DNA from: an uncultured Spirochaetaceae bacterium
GTDB taxonomy: Bacteria; Spirochaetota; Spirochaetia; Treponematales; Treponemataceae
Direction: 5' to 3'
NCBI GenBank assembly: GCA_902772605.1
Contig: CACYBG010000253.1
Location: 1-9,718 of the forward strand
Length of the DNA: 9,718 bases
Position numbers and translations under genes: made by a program. A model generated the notes under the pieces. It worked only from the letters and a program-made list of their open reading frames with translations. It did no database searches and was not told where the DNA came from. Of the stretch, positions 1 through 7,800 are shown piece by piece (the stretch's first letter is position 1; each line of letters opens with the position of its first letter).

Positions 1-309
1 GTCCATAAATTTGCCGGAGCATATATTGATGTCGTAAACAATTCCGACAGGGTGATTCAATCCGGAGTCGTTTCATTCATGTTATTCGATTCGAACGGAA
101 AATCATGCGGTATTCCAAGTCTTCTGAGTGCATCCGTTGATTTGGGACTCATGCCGGGAGAAGAAAAGCAAATCATCCTGTCTTTGGATGATGTGTTGGG
201 AGCGAATGTCGATCGTACATATAAACTCGATTTCGTTCATTTTACAAGATTAAATTATGAGGATGGAAGCTGTTGGATTGATCCTCTTGGAGTTAGTGTC
301 GGATGGTAA
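1..309 (+). CDS. 3' end of a beta-rich, Ig-like domain protein (5' end outside window)
   Basis: The reading frame is open from the first base, so this is the last 102 residues of a longer protein. The GTG at 52 is an internal valine codon, not a start. The visible part alternates hydrophobic and polar residues like a beta sandwich. It has an early 'VDVVNNSD'-like strand (here IDVVNNSDRVIQSG), a 'FMLFDSNGK' strand, a 'LMPGEEKQIIL' turn and strand, and an ending with 'YEDGSCWIDPLG'. This layout resembles the FxLYD/DUF5780 group of small Ig-like domains found in many secreted proteins, but that is pattern recognition and not a firm family call. No catalytic motif is visible. Its stop overlaps the start of the clostripain-family gene by 7 nt, so the two are probably co-transcribed and translationally coupled. 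Cell location cannot be judged without the N-terminus. Confidence 0.75.
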   Translation, partial: VHKFAGAYIDVVNNSDRVIQSGVVSFMLFDSNGKSCGIPSLLSASVDLGLMPGEEKQIILSLDDVLGANVDRTYKLDFVHFTRLNYEDGSCWIDPLGVSVGW

Positions 310-1670
310 AAAAAATAAAAGCATTGTTTGTTCCGCAGATTTTTTTGATTGCATTTTTCTTGACTGCAATCATTGATTTCAATTCGTGTACTTTTGGAAT
401 GCTTGACGGTATCAGCACTGCCGCTCCGAGTAAGGAATCTGCTCAGAAAAAAAAGAATTGGACGTTTATGGTTTATATGGCGGCCGACAATAATTTGGAA
501 AGTGCTGCGTTGGAAGATTTCAACGAAATGGAAGCAGCGGATTTCGATTCAAGTCAGATGAACGTTATTGTTCTCTTTGATCGCAACGATTATAAAGACT
601 GTAATGATTTGGATGAATGGCATGGCTGCAGAATGTATGAAATTGTCAGGGACGTAAAAGGGATGAATAACGAAATCCGTTCAAGGAGAATTTCATGTGC
701 AGATTTAGGAATCGGATTAAAGCATGAAGCGTTTTTGGATATGGGCAGTCCAAAGACACTTGAGCTTTTCATGAAAAACGTAAAGACGGATTATCCGGCG
801 GAACATTATGGACTTTTTGTCTGGGGACATGGAACTGGATATAGAAATGAAAACTCCCGTAAAGACAAAATCCGTGCCGTTGCACTGGATGATGGCGACG
901 ATACGTTCATGGAAAACTGTGTTGTTGCATCAGCAATAAAAAATGGAATGGATGGTGAAAAACTGAATCTGCTTGCGTATGATACATGTTTTGCTTCTGA
1001 ACTGGAAGTCGTTTATGAATTTCCAGAGGTCGCGGAATCTTTTGTCGGTACGCAGGGAATTCAGGTTGAATCGGGTTTCAACTATACGAAGGTGTTTTCA
1101 ACGACGCTTTCAAAATCAAGGGACGGAAAAGAAGCCGGTAAAATAATTGCAAGCGTGCTTTCTGATGATATGAAAAATGATTTTCCAGTTATAGATCTGT
1201 CTGAGATAAAAAATGTATTTTCTTCATTCGAAAGTTTTGCTTCAAGTGCTGCATCGTTCATTTCAAACGGTGAAATTGCAGAAGAAATCAGGGAACTGGT
1301 TTTGTCCGGTACTGAAAATTTCAGAAGCTTTGAATCCGTTAGCAATCCTGTGTATGTAAATCTTGCATCATTTGCAGATTTGCTTGCACGAAAAATTTCG
1401 AATCTTGTTTCGTATAAAAACAATTTGATTTCTTCAATAAAAAAAGCTGTCTGTTTTTATGCAGGAACAAATGAAAATATTCCGCTTGGAATTTATTTCT
1501 GTTCGGTTGATTATGCAAATGATTTGATTATGGACTTTTCCCCTTACTACTGCAACGGGAACGATCTTAAAAACATGTGTTCGTTTGTAAAGGATTCGAA
1601 AAGTTATGTTCTGACAAAAGAAAAGAAGGGAACTCTTATGGATAGGCTTTTCGAAAATTATGATTTCTGA
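303..1670 (+). CDS. Clostripain-family (C11) cysteine peptidase, probable lipoprotein
   Basis: A 455-residue protein predicted to be an exported endopeptidase cutting after Arg or Lys. Residues 1-29 form a basic start, a hydrophobic stretch and a Cys29 in a relaxed spirochaete-type lipobox (FNSC), suggesting membrane anchoring. The mature part opens with the C11 hallmark 'WTFMVYMAADNNLE' (53-66) and 'EDFNEME' (71-77). The catalytic His lies in 'VWGHGTG' (His176) and the catalytic Cys in 'AYDTC' (Cys229). Asp227, two residues before the Cys, matches the S1 aspartate that gives this family basic P1 specificity. 'PVYVNLASFADLL' (349-361) and 'PLGIYF' (394-399) match the conserved C-terminal C11 motifs. 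Basic residues at 181-191, between His and Cys, could be an autoprocessing site (inference). The ATG at 303 has a GGAG at 289-292, 10 nt upstream, and overlaps the preceding gene. The next gene is the giant Rhs protein, which it might process; there is no direct evidence for that. Confidence 0.92.
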   Translation: MVKKIKALFVPQIFLIAFFLTAIIDFNSCTFGMLDGISTAAPSKESAQKKKNWTFMVYMAADNNLESAALEDFNEMEAADFDSSQMNVIVLFDRNDYKDCNDLDEWHGCRMYEIVRDVKGMNNEIRSRRISCADLGIGLKHEAFLDMGSPKTLELFMKNVKTDYPAEHYGLFVWGHGTGYRNENSRKDKIRAVALDDGDDTFMENCVVASAIKNGMDGEKLNLLAYDTCFASELEVVYEFPEVAESFVGTQGIQVESGFNYTKVFSTTLSKSRDGKEAGKIIASVLSDDMKNDFPVIDLSEIKNVFSSFESFASSAASFISNGEIAEEIRELVLSGTENFRSFESVSNPVYVNLASFADLLARKISNLVSYKNNLISSIKKAVCFYAGTNENIPLGIYFCSVDYANDLIMDFSPYYCNGNDLKNMCSFVKDSKSYVLTKEKKGTLMDRLFENYDF

Positions 1671-1706
1671 TTTTCATGTGGATTTGCCCAGTCCATGGAA
1701 AACGGA

Positions 1707-1758
1707 TTTAAATGACCTTCGGTTTTTACAGAGTTAATCATTGATGCGGTCATTTAAA
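1707..1758. repeat. Perfect 11-bp inverted repeat, 30-nt loop
   Basis: The arms TTTAAATGACC (1707-1717) and GGTCATTTAAA (1748-1758) are exact reverse complements. The loop begins TTCGG followed by five T, so a small ACC-TTC-GGT hairpin with a T-tract could form instead and act as a weak terminator for the clostripain-family gene. The two pairings share bases and cannot coexist. The arms could also be a protein-binding site. The role is unknown. Confidence 0.6.
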
Positions 1759-1773
1759 ATCGATTTGATGGAA

Positions 1774-1798
1774 TTAAACTTTACGATGTGAAGTTTAA
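1774..1798. repeat. Compact hairpin: 11-bp stem with 3-nt loop
   Basis: TTAAACTT (1774-1781) pairs with AAGTTTAA (1791-1798). The stem continues inward through T1782-G1790 (wobble), A1783-T1789 and C1784-G1788, leaving a GAT loop. No T-tract follows on either strand, so it is not a standard intrinsic terminator. It sits between two other inverted repeats in the Rhs leader. Confidence 0.6.
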
Positions 1799-1805
1799 AA
1801 ACAGC

Positions 1806-1832
1806 TGGAGCTCAACGCTTATTTGGGCTCCA
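1806..1832 (+). promoter_or_regulatory. 5'-leader stem-loop just before the Rhs ribosome binding site
   Basis: TGGAGCTC (1806-1813) can pair with GGGCTCCA (1825-1832) as an 8-bp stem with one G-U pair and an 11-nt loop. It ends 11 nt before the AGGAG of the Rhs gene. The GGAG inside the left arm could mimic or occlude a ribosome binding site, so a role in translation or mRNA stability is possible. This is inference; only the pairing is seen. Confidence 0.5.
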
Positions 1833-1843
1833 AACATTTCAAA

Positions 1844-1848
1844 AGGAG
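1844..1848 (+). promoter_or_regulatory. Ribosome binding site that sets the Rhs start
   Basis: AGGAG lies 4 nt before the ATG at 1853. This is a short but workable spacing, and it fixes the start there. The longer in-frame alternative at TTG 1823 falls inside the right-hand part of the leader hairpin and would put ten extra residues before a normal signal peptide. Confidence 0.75.
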
Positions 1849-1852
1849 ATGT

Positions 1853-4800
1853 ATGATTAAAAGTAAAGACAAGAAGATTCTCGCAACCTTTGTTGCAGGA
1901 CTTACTGTTTGTTCGAATTTGCTTCCGGCAATAGGGTCGGATTATCGTGATGGAAACAGTCATGAATATGGAGGAGGACTTGGCGTAACTACTCCGTCAA
2001 CCGGAAATACCGGTTCACAGGGAAGCGGAAGTTCTACGGGCGGTAGCGGCTCAAGTTCAAGCACTTCTTCTGGCGGTGGAAACTCTGGAAGCAGCGGAAC
2101 ATCATCGTCTGCATCAAAACCAAGCGGGACATCTTCCGGTTCAAATTCTGGCAGCGGGAGTTCTGGAAGCGGCGGTTCAACATCGTCAGGAAATTCTTCT
2201 CAGGGAACGAATGGCGATACTGAATCAGAGACAAACTCTAGCTCAGGTTCAGAATCGGAGGCAAGTTCAAATTCCGGTTCTTCATCAGGCAGTTCCCAAT
2301 CATCCGAACCGAATCCTGCTGAAACTGCACGTAAAAATGCAGAAAGGGCATTGATTCTTCTTTCAAAAAAAATAAACAGTGAAATGGACGACCATTCAAA
2401 ATCATCACTGTCTGAAATTCTTGAGGCATATGAAAAAATCAAGACATCGGTATCGGGATTGAATTTAATCGAACAAGGTCCGGTGGAAAAGGCAAAGGAA
2501 AAGGTGTTTCCGTCCAAAACCGTAGGCGACCCCGTAATGATTACGGATGGAAAGTTTTATACGGGTGACATCGACATTTCCGTAAATTATGGAAGCAGCG
2601 TTTTTGACGTTAAGAGAAATTACACTTCTCAGGAATATCCAGACGGTGCGTTGGGAAAAAATTGGCATTCAAGCTTTGATTCAAGAATCATCAGGGGAAC
2701 GAGTTCAAAGTCGTATGATTATCTGAAAGGAAAACTTGCAGAATATGAAAAGAAATATTCAAGTTCACGTACGACCTTAATATCGAACGGTGGTGATTTA
2801 AAATCGGTAAAGGAAGCCGGAAATATTGCATCTCAGATTTCCCGAATTAAAAGAAGGGTCGAAAAACTGGATGAGCTGGCAAAAATCAATTTGCAGCAAA
2901 ACATATATTCGGTTCACGGTTATGAAGATGTTTCAGGCAAGTTGAATTTGGATTGTCTGGTTTTTGTTGAAGATGACGGAAGTCTTTTTACTTTTGAATA
3001 TTCAGACGGCAAGAAAAACTATCAGGGTGTAAGTGCAAATGCGGAAAATAAAATTTACATCGAAAGTGAAGGTGATGGATTTGTTGTCCGCTACCTTGAC
3101 GGTCGTGCAAAACATTTTGATAAATGGGGAATGCCTGTAAAGATTGAAGACAGGTTTTCTTCTTCATTGGAATTTAAATATTCTGATGTAATTGAAAATA
3201 ACGTTCGTCGCGTAATTTCCGTTGAAAAAAATGGAACTCCCGTGATGGACGTGAAATGGAAAAACAACCGCATTTCCAAAATCACCGACATAAGGAAATC
3301 GATATCCGTTTCTTATGCTTATGATGGAAATGGGTCGTTGGTCTCATTTACCGATGCCGACGGTGATGCGTTTGCATACGATTATGATTCTGGCTGTGAT
3401 TTGATTCGCATGATAAAACCGGACGGAACCTTCATAAAAATCGACTACAGCATAAGCGGAGAAGACAGAAAAAAGCGTGTATGTGAGGTAACGAACGAAG
3501 AAGGATTCAGCGAATCTTTTTCAATAAATGAAAAAATCGGAAAGACCATATATACTGATCCGGATGGAAATCGTTACGTTTATGATTTTTCCGATGATAA
3601 AATTACCAATGAAGAATCTGGCGAGGGATATTCCGTCAAGAGGACTTATAATGAAAAGGGACTGGTTGAAAGCCTTACTGACCCGTATAGAAAAGTCTCC
3701 TATTCTTATGACGAATATGGAAATCTGGCCTGTGCAAAATACAGCGACGGTTCAAGCGAACGTTGGTCATACATTCAGCCTTACAATCTTCTTTCGTCAT
3801 ATGTTGACCGCGATGGAATCAAAACGGAATTTTCTTACAATGAAAACGGAGGATTGGAAAAGATTGTCCGCGCAGGATCGGTCATCCAGACTTATAAAAG
3901 GGATGCAGCCGGTCGTGTAGTTTCAGCTAGGGGAATCAACAAGAATGAAACTTATGTTTACGATGACAATGGACTCTTGATTTCCGACAGCAACGGTGTT
4001 TATCGATATGATTCCCAGGACAGAATAATTTCCTATGACACGAAGGACGGTTATTCATGGGGATTCAGTTATACGGATGACAATAAGATTCAGACTGCCG
4101 TATTGCCGGGAAACCTTTATGAAAAAAATGAATTCAACAGCCGCAAGGATTTGGTGAAGAAAGTCCAGAAGGATTTGATTAACGGACACACGAAGGTTTT
4201 TGAATACTCTTACGATTCAAGGCATCTTTTGACTTCTGTAAAAAGTGCTTCCGGAATAAACGAGGAGGCTGCTGAAAACAATCTGCATCTTTCACGGACG
4301 ATTGAATATTATCCGTCTGGAAAAGTAAAGGTCATGATTGATTGGAACCACGGTGATGCGGCAGAACTTGATGCAGCTGGAGTCAAGCGGACCTATACTT
4401 ACAAAAAGGATTCGATTTCTTCCATAAAAGTCAACTTTGTGGATTCTACCGGAAAAGAATTCGGGAAATCTTATGAAAAGAATTATTCCGTTTCATATTC
4501 GAATGGAAAAAAGATCATAACGATTACCGATGCTGCCGGCCATAAGACAAAGGTAAGGACGAACGAATATGGATTCAATGATGAAATCGAGGATTCAACC
4601 GGTCGTTCAGTCTCATGTGAATATTCATCGGCTGGAGTCCTTAAGAATGAAACCGGTGCGTATGGCGGTCGTATTGATTATGGATGGGATAACGCAAACG
4701 ACAGGGTGAAAAGCATTTCCGATTCATATTCCAAGATTGTCGATTATATTTATGATGAAACCGGAAGACTCAAGTCTGAAACTTTCATCAACGGTGAAAA

Positions 4801-7800
4801 GAATGAATATGAATATCTTGATGCGGAAGGAATAAGTACCGTAACGAAAAAATCGGCATCGGGTACAGACCTGTTTTCATTCGATTCGATGGGCGTGGAA
4901 GTCGTGCGGAAAAATACGGATTCCCGCGGAAATTCCGTTTATGAAAAAAACGTTTCGATTGATAAGCGGAACAACATAATTGCTCAGGATATCGGTGGAA
5001 TTCATGTCGAAAGCAAAATGAATGCCTGGGGCGATTTGTTTGAAGATTCTGTTTCGGGTGCAAAGTATGTTTATGACGAAAAGGGAAATTGCATACTGAT
5101 TGAAAATGGGAATCTTCCGGTTGAAATTTCCTACAATGCATACAATAAGATTTCATCCGTAAAAATCGGTGAACGGTTTACGAAATACAGCTATGATGCC
5201 GGCGGAAATCTTTTAAAGATCGTTGATAATATCGGAACGGTTTCAGAATACTCTTATGATGAATCTGGAAATATGATTTCTGAAAAGGGACGTGCAAAAC
5301 CTGAAACGAATTATGAATACGATGCAGCCGGAAATTTAATCAGGGTTATTGAAGCCGGCCAGCTTGTTGAATCTTATGAATATTCGAAGGATTTCCGTAA
5401 GCAGAAAATAATCGATGCAAAGGGAAATGTCAGAATCAACGAATATGATGCTTATGGAAACCTTGTGTCGGTTACGGACAGGCTTGGAAAAAAGAGTTCT
5501 GTTGCAATTGACAGGAAAAAGGGTGCAACCGTGTATACTGATTTCAATGGAAAGAAAATGACCGTTAAAAAATCAGGCAGGGGAAATTCACGGGAAAAAC
5601 TTTTTGCCGACGGAAGCTGTGAAAAAATCAGCTATGATTCCATGGGTTCAATTTCAAGGATGGAAAATGCCTATGGAACGCAAATTTACGGTTTCGATAT
5701 GGCACACAATCTTTCTACCGTTTTTGACGGTGAAAAGAAAATCGATTATTCGTATGATGGATTCGGCAGACTTGTTTCGATGACGGCTGACGGTCGTACA
5801 TCACAGTACGATTATTTTGGAAACGGAGCGTTGAAGTCAATCTCTCAGGGTGGTTTTAGGCGCACTTTTGATTATGATGATTTTGGACAGCTTGTTTCTT
5901 CATGTGACAGCTCTTCATCAAAAATATGTTATGAATACGATGAGATTGGCCGTCCGGTGTTGACATATCAGAAGGATCGTGCTGGAAACATAATCTTTGT
6001 TGAAGGTACCGTTTACGGAAATGATGGACGCATTGTCTGTAATTTCGATAAGTACGGAAAGTTTTCAACTTATGAATACGATGAGCATGGAAGAATTGCA
6101 AGGGCGGGACTTCCGTTCGTTCAGCCTTATCTTGATGAAGCAAAATCAGAACTTCTGGAATGCGGAAAGATTCCTTGTGAATCAATCGTGCTGGAAAAAT
6201 CTGACGTTGATTCAGACGTGAAGAAAAAGGCTTCTGAGCTGCTTGCAAAAATCGGTCTTTCAACCAATCTGCTTGATTCAGTTCAGGACGTTTGGATTGA
6301 AACATATTCTTACGATGAAAATGGAAACCGTATTTCAAAAATTACGCCTGCCGGAAAAATGGAATACGAATACGATGCTGAAAACCGTCTGACGGGAATT
6401 CTTGGACCGTCTCCAGTTTCGATACGTTACGATGGAAATGGAAATCAGCTTTCAAGAAAATCAGCGTTGAAAAAGCAGGATTGGAAATACTCGCAGAACA
6501 ATCGCGTTGTATCAAGTACAGGTTCTGATTATGCGACTGAAACCTATTATTCAAGGGAATACGGATACGACTGTCTTGGAAGGAAAATCTTTAGCAAGGG
6601 ATCGGACGGTTCTTTCAGTCATGTTCTGTACGATGGATTTACTTTCGATAAAGTATGTGAGTGGCAGGACAAGAGAAATTCATTTGATTCGTCATTGAAC
6701 CAGGGAGGTGAAAAATCAAGAATCCGTTTCAGGGATATCGATGGAAAGCGTTCGGAGTCTGCAAGGAGTCGCGGAATTTCTTCTGCATCTGAATGTAATT
6801 TCGACAGATATTATCTGTACGGAAATGGAAGTCTTGTCGCTCAGTTCAACGATGGATATTCGTATACAAAGGAACGTGCAGTCAGTGAAGATGTATTTGC
6901 ATTCTGTACCGACGTTCGTGGAAGCATTCGTGCCGCTGTCGGTGAAAAGGGTGACTTTGCTTACGGTGTGAATTACGGATTGAATGGTCAGCCGCATTTT
7001 TCAACGGGTAGAAATCTTGACGAGGGATTTGTATCCGCCGGAACTGCATCATCCTTTGGTGCGGACATTGCATTCAGCGGAAAAAAGTTTGATTCGATTG
7101 ACGGAACATATAATTATGGATTCCGTTCATATTCGCCGTCACTTTCGATTTTCACGACTGAGGATCCGATTCGCGACGGAGGAAACTGGTATGCTTACTG
7201 TAATGGTGACCCGATTAATTGCGTCGATCTGTATGGATTGAAAAACATCCCTGCGGACATGGTCGGCCTGATGGATGAATATGGAAATGATGTCCTGCTT
7301 GGAAATTCCGCTACGGTCAAGCTTCATCAGCAGGGGTGCTATGTTACTGTTATTTCTGGCATAATCAATACGGTAAAAAGCAAGACCGGCGATGACAGAT
7401 TTACGCCGCTTACCGTAAACAGTGAAAAATCAAATTTCACAAAAACCGATCAGTGCGTCGTTACGGATTTCGTATGTGAAAACTATAAAATCAAATATGA
7501 ACAGTATATCAACGGATATACTTACAGGCAGATTGCCGACAAAATCAATGAGCTTGACAGGTCGTCTACGGATTACTGTCTTGCAATAAAATTCAACATC
7601 ACCTATAAAAATTCCCAGAGGCAGGACGTTCACTGGGTAACGACAGACAGAGGAACCGTTAACATTGATGGAGGTGAATACGTCAAGGTCATCGGAACGA
7701 ACAGCAAATATGACAATGGCAATTACAGAGAGGGTTGGATCGATAAGGACGGTGTAACCTATGCTCCAATCGAACAGCTTGCAGGAGTCAGGGCGTTCCA

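Noticed and set aside
1725..1760. Promoter for the Rhs gene from TTTACA (1725-1730) and TAAAAT (1755-1760)
   Set aside because: The boxes look reasonable alone, but the spacing is 24 nt, too long for a sigma-70 promoter. No better pair was found in the spacer.
1823..1852. TTG start for the Rhs protein adding ten residues
   Set aside because: The TTG sits in a stem-loop of the leader, its nearest GGAG is 12 nt away, and the ATG at 1853 has AGGAG just before it and begins a normal signal peptide.
2034..2517. Several overlapping open frames on both strands in the Ser/Gly tract
   Set aside because: Low-complexity TCN and GGN codons remove stop codons in other frames. None has a ribosome site or a plausible protein sequence, while the Rhs frame runs straight through.
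5856..6338. 160-codon open frame on the minus strand inside the Rhs gene
   Set aside because: It lies wholly antisense to well-recognised YD repeats. Its protein is rich in His, Arg, Gln and Phe with no domain, as expected from antisense reading of repeated Tyr/Asp/Gly codons.
3260..6600. Direct DNA repeats or a CRISPR-like array suggested by recurrent TATGAT/GGAAAT units
   Set aside because: The periodicity comes from degenerate YD protein repeats in one continuous frame. The DNA units differ and there are no constant repeats with unique spacers.
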